DNA from: Thermophagus xiamenensis
GTDB taxonomy: Bacteria; Bacteroidota; Bacteroidia; Bacteroidales; Marinilabiliaceae
Direction: 5' to 3'
Assembly (NCBI RefSeq): GCF_900112795.1
Contig: NZ_FONA01000011.1
Span: forward strand, 62,001 to 126,000
DNA: 64,000 bases
Part shown: one piece after another, positions 1-9,658 of the stretch
How the letters are laid out: every line of letters begins with the position of its first letter
How positions within the stretch are numbered: position 1 is the stretch's first letter
The notes under the pieces: generated by a model
The model's database searches: none
Told to the model about the DNA's origin: nothing
What the model saw: only the letters and a program-made list of their open reading frames with translations
Translations under genes and position numbers: made by a program

Positions 1-1
1 A

Positions 2-1201
2 ACCGATTCGTATCTTACCTTCCCGGCTTCTGTGCTGGAGGGCGCAACTGCTGTCAGTGCTTCTTTCTGGCTCAAGATTGATGCTTCGGCAGACCGTGCC
101 GGAATACTGGTTGTTTCACCGCCTGCCGATAACAATAACGACCGGACCAAAGGATTCAGATTATTCCGTGAGTCCAGCAATGATGGTGCAACGCAGCGAT
201 TTAAGCTGAATGTGGGAACCGGCGATTCCGAATCATGGTTTGATGGCGGTACTGCTGCCGATGTGGAGGTAAACACAGGTGACTGGGTGCACTTAGCCTT
301 TAGTATTTCTGAAACTTATGCAGCTCTGTATATCAACGGAGAAATTGTTGCTGACGGTGCTTTCGACGGTATCGACTGGACCGGTTGTGATGTGATATCC
401 ATCATGTCGGGGGCCCCCAACTGGACCGAATGGAATCACTTATCCGACGTAGGTCAGATGGATGAACTGCGTATCTTTAACAAAGCCTTGACGCAGGATG
501 AGATAAAAACCATTATGCTTAAAGATGAGGCTTCGTTCTATATGGACTTTGACGGTGATTACCAGGACGCCATAAGTGGCATCGATGCAACGGTTGTTGG
601 AAGCCCATCCTTTGAATATGGCGGCGGAATTAGTGGCGATGCCTACAAAGGTGCTGCCGATTCTTATCTAACCTTTTCGGCTGAAGACCTTAATATCCAA
701 TCAGATGAATTCAGTGCCAGCTTTTGGCTGAACATCAACGATGCTGCCGAGCGTGCCGGAATTCTGGTAATGGGGCCCGAAGACGCTGATAGTCCGGATG
801 CTCAGAACGACCGGACCAGTGGTTTCAGGTTTTTCCGTGAAGCCACCAACGACGGCGCAACTCAACGCTTTAAACTCAATGTGGGGAATGGTACGGCCGA
901 TTCATGGTTCGATGGTGGCGAAGCTGCCGATGTAACCCCCAACACCGGCGAATGGGTTCACTTTGCTTTTGTCATCGGCAATAGCGAGGCCCGGGTTTTT
1001 ATTAATGGTACAGAAGTATCCCGGGGCGTTTTTGATGGCATCGATTGGACCGGTTGTGACCTGTTGTCCATCATGTCGGGCTCACCACGGTTCAACGGAT
1101 GGGGACATACCTCAGACCAAAGTCTGATGGATGAACTCTATTTGTTCCCCCAAGCCCTTACCGAGGATGAAGTGGCTCTGCTCATGAACGATGGCTTATA
1201 A
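2..1201 (+). CDS. C-terminal part of a tandem LamG-domain (concanavalin-A-like) protein, truncated by the window edge
   Basis: The frame is open from base 2 without a start; a GTG at 32 is internal. The residues before it (TDSYLTF) match the lead-in of the second repeat (ADSYLTF), so the gene continues to the left. Two copies of a unit of about 190 residues are visible, each with a SFWL strand, a GATQRFKLNVG block, a FDGIDWTGCD block and an MDEL strand near the end, as in LamG/pentraxin-like jelly-roll domains. Such domains bind glycans or hold surface proteins to them; here the protein probably sits on the outer surface as part of a polysaccharide-use locus, because glycoside hydrolases follow. 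The signal peptide is outside the window. The domain fold is confident; the ligand is unknown. Confidence 0.8.
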   Translation, partial: TDSYLTFPASVLEGATAVSASFWLKIDASADRAGILVVSPPADNNNDRTKGFRLFRESSNDGATQRFKLNVGTGDSESWFDGGTAADVEVNTGDWVHLAFSISETYAALYINGEIVADGAFDGIDWTGCDVISIMSGAPNWTEWNHLSDVGQMDELRIFNKALTQDEIKTIMLKDEASFYMDFDGDYQDAISGIDATVVGSPSFEYGGGISGDAYKGAADSYLTFSAEDLNIQSDEFSASFWLNINDAAERAGILVMGPEDADSPDAQNDRTSGFRFFREATNDGATQRFKLNVGNGTADSWFDGGEAADVTPNTGEWVHFAFVIGNSEARVFINGTEVSRGVFDGIDWTGCDLLSIMSGSPRFNGWGHTSDQSLMDELYLFPQALTEDEVALLMNDGL

Positions 1202-1265
1202 CAACAAACAGCACAACTGATAAAACCTTTTGTTTGATGTCTTAGGACTCAGTAAACCTCAGTAT

Positions 1266-1317
1266 GTTTCTCCGTGACTCTTAGTGTAATAAATTATTAT
1301 AGATGTCACGGAGAAAC
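1266..1317. repeat. Perfect 13-bp inverted repeat with a 26-bp loop
   Basis: GTTTCTCCGTGAC at 1266-1278 is exactly reversed and complemented at 1305-1317. It lies in the 270-bp gap between the LamG gene and the first glucanase gene. There is no T-run, so it is not a classical terminator; it may stabilise the upstream mRNA 3' end or be a dispersed repeat. Confidence 0.6.
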
Positions 1318-1471
1318 TGCCGGGTTACATTTTCCTCGTCAATTGAGTTTATGGTGGTGGCGAATGACCACAAGGTATCTTTCTCTTTTACAATATTAAC
1401 CGGATTATCGGCTTTAGTCTATCTATACACTGGTAAAACTTTAGTACCCATACCATCACATCTATTGGTTT

Positions 1472-3442
1472 ATGCGTGAAATTATTTTTTTGTTGTTAAT
1501 GTGTTTGGTTGCAGCTTCGTGTGAGTCAAATGACCCTGAACCTGATGCAACACCGGAATCACTTTCGGTTTCGTATGTTTATATCGGCGATGAGGCACTT
1601 TATGTCGGCGTCCAGAATGAAAATATTGCCGTTGATGAACCAATAGAGATAAGATTCAATCAATCGGTTAATCTACAATCGGCACAGAAAAATATTACTC
1701 TTAGTAACAGCGACGGGGCAGAGCCGGAACTTACCTTTTCGTCCTTTAATAAAAATAAACTTCTAAAAATAGAACATCCCATTCTGGATGAAAACAGTAC
1801 ATATACCCTTTCGCTTAAGTCGGACCTGAAAGGGGAAAATAACGAAATTTTCGAAGGTCAGGATTATACCTTTACAACACTTTCCAGGCCTTTGGTTTTG
1901 GAATCCATAACCATTGATGATGAGCAATTAAACACTGCTCAGAAAATTACGGATGTGAGCTTAAAGCCTCTGATTGACCTCAATTTTAATCTATCCATTG
2001 AGGCAAATGACCTTTCTGATTATCTCTCATTGACCAACGGTGATGAGTCGGTGAATTTTTCTTTAACCCAGACCGATGATAACACTATAACTGTTGCTGT
2101 TACTCAGAATTTGGAGGACTATACAAAATATTTGCTTACCATTTCTTCCGACCTGGAAGAACGAACTGGACGGGCTTTCGACGGGCAGGAATTGACATTT
2201 TATACCGGCCCCGACTCAACACTAAAATTTCCGGAAATTAGCGATGAAGAGCTGTTAACCTTGATACAACGGCAAACCTTCCGGTATTTCTGGGATTTCG
2301 CTCACCCGGTGAGCAGCATGGCGCGTGAACGTAACACTTCAGACGAAACGGTAACCACCGGTGGCACCGGCTTCGGCATAATGGCCATTGTGGTGGGAAT
2401 GGAACGGGGCTTCATAACCAGAGACGAAGGGGTGGAGCGATTGAATACCATCGTTGATTTCCTTGCCTCGGCCGACCGCTTTCATGGTGCCTGGCCCCAT
2501 TGGATGAACGGAACCACGGGTGAAGCACTGCCGTTTAGTACTTATGATGACGGTGGAGACCTGGTTGAAACATCGTTTTTGGTGACCGGATTACTGGTTG
2601 CGCGCCAATATCTGGATGCTTCTGATACCTACGAAGATGCAATTATCGAAAAGATTAACGAATTGTGGAATGGTGTAGAGTGGGATTGGTACACCCGTGG
2701 CGGGCAAAATGTCCTTTACTGGCACTGGTCACCAAACTACGGTTGGGAAATGAATATGAAAATTCAGGGCTATAATGAAGCTTTAATTACTTATATTCTG
2801 GCTGCATCTTCATCTACCCATCCCGTCGATGAACAGGTGTATCATCAGGGCTGGGCTTTAAATGGTGATATTGTTAATGGCAATCAATATTATGGTTATA
2901 CGCTTCCTTTAGGTCAGGAATACGGAGGACCTTTGTTTTTTGCGCACTATTCCTTCTTAGGCCTTGACCCCCGTAATTTGTCGGACCAATATGCCGGTTA
3001 TTGGGAACAGAATGTGAATCATACTTTAATAAACCGTCAGCATTGTATAGAAAATCCTTATCATTTTGTGGGGTATAGTTCCGATTGCTGGGGACTTACT
3101 GCCAGTGACAATCAGGATGGCTACTCGGCCCATTCACCCACCAATGATTTGGGGGTTATCACACCAACGGCAGCCATCTCTTCCATTCCTTACACACCCG
3201 ATGAGTCGATGGAAGCTATCCACTTTTTTTATTACCGGTTAGGCGACAGGTTGTGGGGCGAGTATGGTTTTTATGATGCATTTAATATTACCGAAGGATG
3301 GGTGGCCGATTCTTATCTGGCCATAGACCAGGGCCCCATCATTGTGATGATAGAGAATTACCGTTCCGCACTTATCTGGGAATTGCTTATGTCGTGTCCT
3401 GAGGTTCAGGAAGGTTTAACAAAATTAGGATTTAACTATTAG
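1472..3442 (+). CDS. Surface lipoprotein, Ig-like domains plus GH144-type (Glycoamylase, PF10091) catalytic domain
   Basis: A lipoprotein signal ends at Cys17 (VAASC), followed by an acidic stretch that would favour export to the cell surface. Two Ig-like (Big_5/SbsA type) beta domains occupy about residues 30-245. The rest is an (alpha/alpha)6 domain of the family once called glucoamylase (COG5368), with the blocks FRYFWDF, GGTGFGIMAI, RFHGAWPHW, DDGGDLVET, WHWSPNYGWEMN, DQGPIIVMIENYRS. Characterised members of this group (GH144) are endo-beta-1,2-glucanases or sophorose-releasing enzymes, not amylases. The next gene starts 9 bp downstream and is a second copy of the catalytic domain, so the two form an operon. 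Substrate is inferred from the family; no residues were tested against a structure. Confidence 0.85.
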   Translation: MREIIFLLLMCLVAASCESNDPEPDATPESLSVSYVYIGDEALYVGVQNENIAVDEPIEIRFNQSVNLQSAQKNITLSNSDGAEPELTFSSFNKNKLLKIEHPILDENSTYTLSLKSDLKGENNEIFEGQDYTFTTLSRPLVLESITIDDEQLNTAQKITDVSLKPLIDLNFNLSIEANDLSDYLSLTNGDESVNFSLTQTDDNTITVAVTQNLEDYTKYLLTISSDLEERTGRAFDGQELTFYTGPDSTLKFPEISDEELLTLIQRQTFRYFWDFAHPVSSMARERNTSDETVTTGGTGFGIMAIVVGMERGFITRDEGVERLNTIVDFLASADRFHGAWPHWMNGTTGEALPFSTYDDGGDLVETSFLVTGLLVARQYLDASDTYEDAIIEKINELWNGVEWDWYTRGGQNVLYWHWSPNYGWEMNMKIQGYNEALITYILAASSSTHPVDEQVYHQGWALNGDIVNGNQYYGYTLPLGQEYGGPLFFAHYSFLGLDPRNLSDQYAGYWEQNVNHTLINRQHCIENPYHFVGYSSDCWGLTASDNQDGYSAHSPTNDLGVITPTAAISSIPYTPDESMEAIHFFYYRLGDRLWGEYGFYDAFNITEGWVADSYLAIDQGPIIVMIENYRSALIWELLMSCPEVQEGLTKLGFNY

Positions 3443-3451
3443 CGATATAAT

Positions 3452-4885
3452 ATGAACAGAGTATTTGTATTTGTAAAGGTTTTAGTGGTAATGGTTGTGG
3501 TGTTGCAGTCATCCTGCGGAAACGTTCAGAAAAATTCGAGTGAACAATCACAGAAAACAACCAAAGAGATTTCTGAAGATTCATTATTAACACTGGTTCA
3601 ATATCGAACATTTCAATATTTCTGGGAGGGTGCCGAACCCAATTCGGGCCTGGCACGGGAGCGTATCCATATGGATGGCAATTATCCCAAAAACGATATG
3701 CATATTGTGACCACGGGAGGTAGCGGCTTTGGTCTGATGACCATACTGGTTGGCATCGAACGTGGTTTTATTACGCGTGAAGAAGGATTGCAGCGATTCA
3801 TTAAAGCGGTGGATTTTCTGGAAAAGGCCGACCGTTTTCATGGTGCATGGCCTCATTGGCTCGATGGTGAAACCGGAAAAGTCAAACCTTTTTCCACTTA
3901 TGATGATGGCGGTGACCTGGTAGAAACGGCATTCCTGGTACAGGGACTGTTAGCTGTCAAGAACTACTATAAAGACGGGAATGCTGAAGAGAGAGCTTTG
4001 GCTCAAAAAATTGACCGGTTGTGGCGTGAAGTAGAGTGGAACTGGTATACCCGCGGCGAGAATATCCTGTATTGGCACTGGTCGCCCAACCACGGCTGGA
4101 AGATGAATTTCGGGGTGAAGGGCTATAATGAATGTCTGATTATGTATGTGCTTGCGGCTTCGTCACCCACCTACGCTGTAGATGCTGCTGTTTATCATGA
4201 AGGCTGGGCACGCGGAGGTGATATTGCCAAATCTCAGACTACCTTTGGATATGAACTTCCCCTAAATCATCAGGTAGACCCTTATAAAGGAGGGCCTCTT
4301 TTCTGGGCTCACTATTCTTATCTGGGCCTCGACCCCAGAGGGTTGACCGACCGTTACGCCGATTACTGGAAACATAATGTTGCCCATACCATGATTAACC
4401 GGCAACATTGCATTAATAATCCCTTCGAATATAAAGGATACGGAGAAAATGCCTGGGGATTGACTTCCAGCTACAGCGTGCCCGGGGCAAAAGACTATTA
4501 CAAAGGAAAAACTGAGGAAGTACCCCAAAAAGGAAATTCCGCCAATGCTGAATATGCCGCTCATTGCCCTTCTCTGGATCTTGGTGTGATAGCACCAACA
4601 GCAGCCCTCTCGTCTATTCCTTATGCTCCGGATGCAGTAATGCCCGTTTTGCGGCATTTCTATGAAGACCTTGGAGAAAAAATATGGGGTGTATATGGGT
4701 TCTACGATGCTTTCAGTGAAGAATATGAATGGTATCCTAAACGCTATCTGGCCATCGACCAGGGACCCATAACTGTCATGATTGAAAATTATCGTACTGC
4801 CTTGTTATGGAATCTTTTTATGCAGGATGTCGATGTGCAAAACGGGCTCAGAAAACTTGGTTTTTCAAGCCCTCACTTAGATTGA
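3452..4885 (+). CDS. Lipoprotein GH144-type glucanase, without Ig domains
   Basis: The lipobox ends at Cys22 (LQSSC). The catalytic domain covers nearly the whole protein and repeats every family block of the upstream gene (GGSGFGLMTI, DRFHGAWPHW, DDGGDLVETAF, WHWSPNHGWKMN, LAIDQGPITVMIENYRTALLW). It differs from the first copy by lacking the Ig-like N-terminus and by an insertion of about 25 residues near 340-370 (KDYYKGKTEEVPQKG region), which could change the active-site cleft. A tandem pair with different domain layouts suggests a division of labour, for instance surface endo-cleavage against periplasmic or exo-cleavage of beta-1,2-glucan; that split is inference. It is followed directly by a minisatellite. 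Confidence 0.85.
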   Translation: MNRVFVFVKVLVVMVVVLQSSCGNVQKNSSEQSQKTTKEISEDSLLTLVQYRTFQYFWEGAEPNSGLARERIHMDGNYPKNDMHIVTTGGSGFGLMTILVGIERGFITREEGLQRFIKAVDFLEKADRFHGAWPHWLDGETGKVKPFSTYDDGGDLVETAFLVQGLLAVKNYYKDGNAEERALAQKIDRLWREVEWNWYTRGENILYWHWSPNHGWKMNFGVKGYNECLIMYVLAASSPTYAVDAAVYHEGWARGGDIAKSQTTFGYELPLNHQVDPYKGGPLFWAHYSYLGLDPRGLTDRYADYWKHNVAHTMINRQHCINNPFEYKGYGENAWGLTSSYSVPGAKDYYKGKTEEVPQKGNSANAEYAAHCPSLDLGVIAPTAALSSIPYAPDAVMPVLRHFYEDLGEKIWGVYGFYDAFSEEYEWYPKRYLAIDQGPITVMIENYRTALLWNLFMQDVDVQNGLRKLGFSSPHLD

Positions 4886-4909
4886 AACCCTTTGCTGTTA
4901 TTTAAGAGC

Positions 4910-5161
4910 AAGCAACGCGTGGGCAACATAAAGCAACGCGTGGGCAACATGAAGCAACGCGTGGGCAACATGAAGCAAAGCATGAGCAACATGAAGCAAA
5001 GCATAGGCAACATAAAGCAACGCGTGGGCAACATGAAGCAACGTATGAGCAACATGAAGCAAAGCATGGGCAACATGAAGCAAAGCATGGGCAACATAAA
5101 GCAACGCGTGAGCAACAAGAAGCAAAGCATAGGCAACATGAAGCAAAGCATGAGTAACATG
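4910..5161. repeat. 21-bp minisatellite, 12 tandem units
   Basis: Twelve consecutive 21-bp units with consensus AAGCAACGCGTGGGCAACAT plus one more base; varied positions alternate CGCGTGG/AGCATGA/AGCATAG. It starts 24 bp after the second glucanase stop codon and ends about 180 bp before the GH3 gene. Because 21 is a multiple of 3 and the unit lacks stops, one + frame (heptad KQ(R/S)(V/M/I)(G/S)N(M/I)) and all three - frames stay open; this explains several long false reading frames here. Probably a variable-number repeat. Confidence 0.95.
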
Positions 5162-5343
5162 AAGCAATACCAATGTAGGTGCAAAGTAATTGCGACGTAA
5201 ACAAACCAATACTATCAGCATACGCAAGTTCGCTTGCCACAGAAAGAATGATATAATCTTATAGCTCAATGCCTGACCAATCACTAATGAACTAATTACT
5301 ATTTACCAAATACTATTCAACTCTATCGTTGAATTAAAAATAT

Positions 5344-7674
5344 ATGCTAATGAGAAGGATAGAATTTTTCAGTGTTTTAGGTTTTATTTTATTACTGGTA
5401 TCATGTGGTTATGATTCTTCTGTTGAAATAACCAATGATTGGAAAAGTTATAGCGGTGACCCGGTAATAGAAAGAAAGGTTGATTCGGTTCTTAATTTAA
5501 TGACTCTGGATGAGAAGATAGGGCAATTAAACCAGTATTCAGGCAATTTTGCTGTTACAGGTGAAGTAACCGATACCAAGTCCGGTGAATATCTGAAAAA
5601 AGGGATGATAGGCAGCACCTTTAATGTTTTTGGTGCCGACCATGTTAGGATGTTGCAGGAGCAAAATTTGAAATATTCGAGGCTCAAGATTCCCATGCTC
5701 TTTGCAGCCGATGTTATCCATGGTCTGGAAACCACTTTCCCCATACCGTTGGCGGAGGCCTGCTCATGGGACCTGCAACTCATGGAGAAAAGCGCACGCA
5801 TCGCTGCCGAAGAAGCTACAGCTTCAGGTGTCGCCTGGAATTTTGCCCCCATGGTGGATATCTCTCGTGACCCACGCTGGGGACGAATCATGGAAGGTGC
5901 CGGTGAAGACCCATTTCTGGGTAGTCTCATCGCTCGCGCTCGCGTTCGTGGTTTCCAGGGTATCGACAGTTATAAGGATTTTTCCAAACCCAACACCATG
6001 ATGGCTTGTGCCAAACATTTTGTAGGCTATGGTGCCGCTCAGGCAGGGCGCGACTATCATACCGTGGATATCTCGGAGCGCACCCTCTTCGAAACTTATT
6101 TGCCGCCATTTAAAGCCGCCGTTGACGAAGGCGTGGCTTCTTTCATGACCGCCTTTAACGAACTGAACGGTGTACCTTGTACCGGTAACAAATATATTTT
6201 TCAGGACATTTTGCGCCATCAGTGGAACTTTAATGGGATGGTAGTAACCGATTACACCGCTATTCAGGAAATGGTGGCACACGGTTTTGCCAAAGACCTG
6301 AAGCAGGCCTCTAAACTGGCTATTGATGCAGGCATTGACATGGATATGATTAGCGAAGGGTTTGTGACCTATCTGAAGGAACTGGTTGAGGAAGGCCAGG
6401 TTTCCGAAAAACAAATTGATGTGGCCGTTGCCCGTATCCTGGAAATGAAGTTTTTACTGGGCCTGTTTGATGACCCTTATAAGTATTGCGATGCGGAGCG
6501 GGAAAAAGAGGTCTTGATGAATCCCCAACACCTGCAGGCAGCCAGAGAAGTGGCCCAACGTTCCATTGTCCTGCTGAAAAATGAAAATAACGTATTACCC
6601 TTAAGAAAAGATATACCTAAACGCGTGGCTCTTATCGGTCCTTTTGTGAAAGAAAGGGAAAGCCTTAACGGTGAGTGGGCCATTAAAGGTGACCGAAGTA
6701 AATCTGTTACGTTATGGGAAGGCCTGCAGGAAAAATATGCTGATACGCCTGTTAGGTTTAATTACGCCAAAGGAACTTCTCTGCCATTAATTGATGGCGC
6801 TACCCGTCATGTTTCTTTGGAACAGGGATTCGATAAAAGCGGATTCGCTGAGGCATTAAGGGTGGCCAAAACCAGCGATTTGATTTTGGTAGCAATGGGC
6901 GAACACTATCATTGGTCGGGCGAGGCTGCCAGCCGTACCGACATCACTCTGCCCGGAAACCAACGCGAATTGTTGAAAGAACTCAAAAAAACAGGAAAAC
7001 CCATTGTGCTGGTCTTGTTTAACGGCCGTCCGCTCGACCTGTCTTGGGAAGCCGAAAACGTAGATGCCATCGTTGAAGCCTGGTACCCGGGTATCATGGC
7101 AGGCCACGCCGTCGCCGATGTGCTGTCGGGCGATTACAACCCCTCTGCCAGGCTGGTGGTCACCTTCCCCCGTAACGTCGGACAAATACCCATTTTCTAT
7201 AATATGAAAAACACAGGGCGTCCCTTCGATGAAAACCATCCGGCCGACTATAAATCTTCGTATATTGATTCACCTAATTCACCGCTCTTCCCTTTTGGTT
7301 TTGGGTTGAGCTATACCTCTTTTCAATATGACAATGCGACCATCAGCAGCCAAAAGCTTACCAAAGGAGGTTCTCTGATTGTGTCGGTAGATGTTACCAA
7401 TACCGGAAATGTGGATGGCGAAGAGGTGGTGCAACTTTACATTCATGATAAAGTGGGGTCGGTAACTCGTCCGGTGAAAGAGTTGAAGGGTTTTAAAAAG
7501 ATATTTCTTAAAAAAGGAGAAACTAAAACTGTAGAGTTTACCATCAACGAAGAGATGCTGAAAATGTATAACATTAATATGGATTGGGTTGCCGAACCGG
7601 GAGAATTTGATGTGTGGGTGGCCTGTAATTCGGCGGATGAATCAAACCATCTGGAGTTCGAGTTGATAGATTAG
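5344..7674 (+). CDS. bglX: GH3 beta-glucosidase, BglX-type lipoprotein
   Basis: A 776-residue family 3 glycoside hydrolase with a lipobox at Cys21 (LLVSC), so it is membrane-anchored in the periplasm or at the surface. The N-terminal TIM barrel carries KHFVGYGAAQAGRDYH and the nucleophile Asp303 in VVTDYTAI; the alpha/beta sandwich carries the acid/base Glu527 in HWSGEAASRTDI; a fibronectin-III-like C-terminal domain starts near residue 675. This is the BglX layout. GH3 enzymes hydrolyse short beta-glucans, and some act on sophoro-oligosaccharides, the products of GH144, which fits its place behind two GH144 genes. Two ATG codons (5344, 5350) are possible starts; both keep the signal peptide. 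Confidence 0.93.
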   Translation: MLMRRIEFFSVLGFILLLVSCGYDSSVEITNDWKSYSGDPVIERKVDSVLNLMTLDEKIGQLNQYSGNFAVTGEVTDTKSGEYLKKGMIGSTFNVFGADHVRMLQEQNLKYSRLKIPMLFAADVIHGLETTFPIPLAEACSWDLQLMEKSARIAAEEATASGVAWNFAPMVDISRDPRWGRIMEGAGEDPFLGSLIARARVRGFQGIDSYKDFSKPNTMMACAKHFVGYGAAQAGRDYHTVDISERTLFETYLPPFKAAVDEGVASFMTAFNELNGVPCTGNKYIFQDILRHQWNFNGMVVTDYTAIQEMVAHGFAKDLKQASKLAIDAGIDMDMISEGFVTYLKELVEEGQVSEKQIDVAVARILEMKFLLGLFDDPYKYCDAEREKEVLMNPQHLQAAREVAQRSIVLLKNENNVLPLRKDIPKRVALIGPFVKERESLNGEWAIKGDRSKSVTLWEGLQEKYADTPVRFNYAKGTSLPLIDGATRHVSLEQGFDKSGFAEALRVAKTSDLILVAMGEHYHWSGEAASRTDITLPGNQRELLKELKKTGKPIVLVLFNGRPLDLSWEAENVDAIVEAWYPGIMAGHAVADVLSGDYNPSARLVVTFPRNVGQIPIFYNMKNTGRPFDENHPADYKSSYIDSPNSPLFPFGFGLSYTSFQYDNATISSQKLTKGGSLIVSVDVTNTGNVDGEEVVQLYIHDKVGSVTRPVKELKGFKKIFLKKGETKTVEFTINEEMLKMYNINMDWVAEPGEFDVWVACNSADESNHLEFELID

Positions 7675-7824
7675 AGTGAATAGAAATGCGGAGACGCTAA
7701 GACGCAGAGTTTTTTATGAGATTAATGTGACCTGAAATTCAAAATGCCGTTGAGCATGACATTCTTGTTTATGCTATGGTTTTGTTCAATAGCATATTAA
7801 TCATCATTGGAAAAAAATATTGTA

Positions 7825-9627
7825 ATGAGGCTTTTATATATTTTTATTGCATTAATAGTAGCCGTTAACATCGGGTGGGCCCAGAACGAAGTGGTGCCGC
7901 AAACCTATTGTAACCCTCTGGATATCGACTATACCTATATGGTATATAATTCCAGCCGTAATATTTCGTATCGGTCAGGAGCCGACCCCGCAGTGGTGGA
8001 GTTTCGTGGTGAATACTATATGTTTGTTACCCGTTCGTTTGGCTACTGGCATTCACGGGACCTGATTCATTGGGACTTTATTAAACCCCTTCAATGGTAT
8101 TTTGAAGGGTGTAATGCCCCTGCGGCCTTTAATTATAAAGATTCGGTAATCTATTTTGCCGGAGACCCCGCCGGATACGGAAGTATCATCTATACCGATG
8201 ATCCCAAAAGCGGAAAATGGACACCGGTGGCATCCATAACCTCAAATATTCAGGATTCGGAATTGTTTATCGATGACGATGGAAAAACTTATCTTTATTG
8301 GGGTTCGTCAAATGTTTATCCCATAAGGGTAAAAATGCTCAACAAAGACGATAGGATGCTGGAAACTGGTATCGTTAAGGATTTGATTAATCTGGACGAA
8401 GAGAAGCACGGCTGGGAGCGTTTTGGCGAAAATAATTTTCATCCCCGTATTAAGGAAGGGTACATGGAAGGTGCTTCTATGATTAAACACAATGGGAAGT
8501 ATTATTTGCAGTATGCAGCGCCCGGTACACAGTTTAATGTTTACGGAGATGGAGTGTATATTGGTGAAACCCCTTTAGGTCCCTTTGAATACATGAAAAG
8601 CAACCCCATGAGCTTTAAACCGGGCGGATTTACCAATGGCGCAGGCCATGGCATGACCATGCGACAAACCAACGGGCAGTACTGGCATTTTGCAACCATG
8701 GCCCTGGCTTCCAATTCTCAATGGGAACGCCGAATTTGTATGTTCCCTGTTTATTTTGATAAGGAAGGCTTAATGTATTCTAATACCGATTACGGTGATT
8801 ACCCTCGTTTTGGGCCTGACCATCCATCTAAAGCCGGACAGCATTGTGGTTGGATGTTGTTATCGTATAAAGGAAAAACAACGGTTTCTTCATCCAAACT
8901 GCAAATTAAAAAGAGTACCACCAACGACGATGAAATTGAAATTACCGAATTACCTGCAACCACTGATGATTATGGCAATATATTGACTGAGGTGTTGACC
9001 GACGAGAACCCCAAATCCTTTTGGGTTGCCGAGGCCAATGATGACCAACAATGGGTGCAAATTGAGATGAAAAAAACCGGAAAGATTTATGCCATCCAAC
9101 TCAATTTTCATGATTATGAAACTGGTATTTATACGCGTGTCGAAGGCTTGCGGCATCGTTTTACCATTGATGTTTCGGAAGATGGAGAAAACTGGACCAC
9201 CGTGGTAGACAGAAGCAATAGTTTTAAAGATTCACCTAATGCTTATATACCATTAAACAAGCCCATCACAGCAAAGTATGTTCGGTATCACAATGTGCAG
9301 GTTCCGGGTAAAAATCTGGCACTTTCGGAAATCCGGGTGTTTGGAGTCGGATTTGGAAAGAAACCTAATAAAGTAAAGGAGTTCACGGTAGTACGCCAGG
9401 AGGACCGCAGAGATGCCGCTCTGACATGGAAACCCGTGAAAGGAGCGCAGGGATACAACATCCGTTGGGGTATTGCCCCCGATAAGCTCTATCTTTCGTG
9501 GCTCGTCTACGATGACAATGAGCTTTTTATGCGCTGTCTGGACAGGGATACACCATACTATTTTTCTATTGAGGCCTTTAATGAAAATGGTATTTCAGAG
9601 CGGACTAAAGTAATAAAGGTGGACTGA
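7825..9627 (+). CDS. GH43-type five-bladed beta-propeller glycosidase with discoidin-like and Fn3 domains
   Basis: I place the start at ATG 7825 rather than the in-frame TTG at 7807, because MRLLYIFIALIVAV then forms a clean signal peptide ending near WAQ. The propeller shows the three acidic residues of GH43-type enzymes: Asp54 (GADPAV), Asp144 (QDSELFID) and Glu215 (YMEGASMIKHNGKYYL). About residues 365-505 form an F5/8-type C (discoidin) beta-sandwich and the last 85 or so a fibronectin-III domain. It lacks a lipobox, so it is likely periplasmic or secreted. GH43 enzymes usually take arabinose, xylose or galactose residues; the subfamily cannot be told by eye. It lies between the GH3 gene and a sulfatase, pointing to a branched or decorated substrate. 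Confidence 0.85.
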   Translation: MRLLYIFIALIVAVNIGWAQNEVVPQTYCNPLDIDYTYMVYNSSRNISYRSGADPAVVEFRGEYYMFVTRSFGYWHSRDLIHWDFIKPLQWYFEGCNAPAAFNYKDSVIYFAGDPAGYGSIIYTDDPKSGKWTPVASITSNIQDSELFIDDDGKTYLYWGSSNVYPIRVKMLNKDDRMLETGIVKDLINLDEEKHGWERFGENNFHPRIKEGYMEGASMIKHNGKYYLQYAAPGTQFNVYGDGVYIGETPLGPFEYMKSNPMSFKPGGFTNGAGHGMTMRQTNGQYWHFATMALASNSQWERRICMFPVYFDKEGLMYSNTDYGDYPRFGPDHPSKAGQHCGWMLLSYKGKTTVSSSKLQIKKSTTNDDEIEITELPATTDDYGNILTEVLTDENPKSFWVAEANDDQQWVQIEMKKTGKIYAIQLNFHDYETGIYTRVEGLRHRFTIDVSEDGENWTTVVDRSNSFKDSPNAYIPLNKPITAKYVRYHNVQVPGKNLALSEIRVFGVGFGKKPNKVKEFTVVRQEDRRDAALTWKPVKGAQGYNIRWGIAPDKLYLSWLVYDDNELFMRCLDRDTPYYFSIEAFNENGISERTKVIKVD

Positions 9628-9658
9628 GATTTCCTTTTATTTGATAAAACAGTTAAAA

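Noticed and set aside
4910-5161. CRISPR array
   Set aside because: Units are contiguous with no unique spacers and there are no cas genes; the same holds for the arrays at 33387 and 41310.
4873-5284. Long open frames in one + and three - frames over the minisatellite
   Set aside because: They arise from a stop-free 21-bp repeat whose length is a multiple of three; no signal, start context or family supports a protein.
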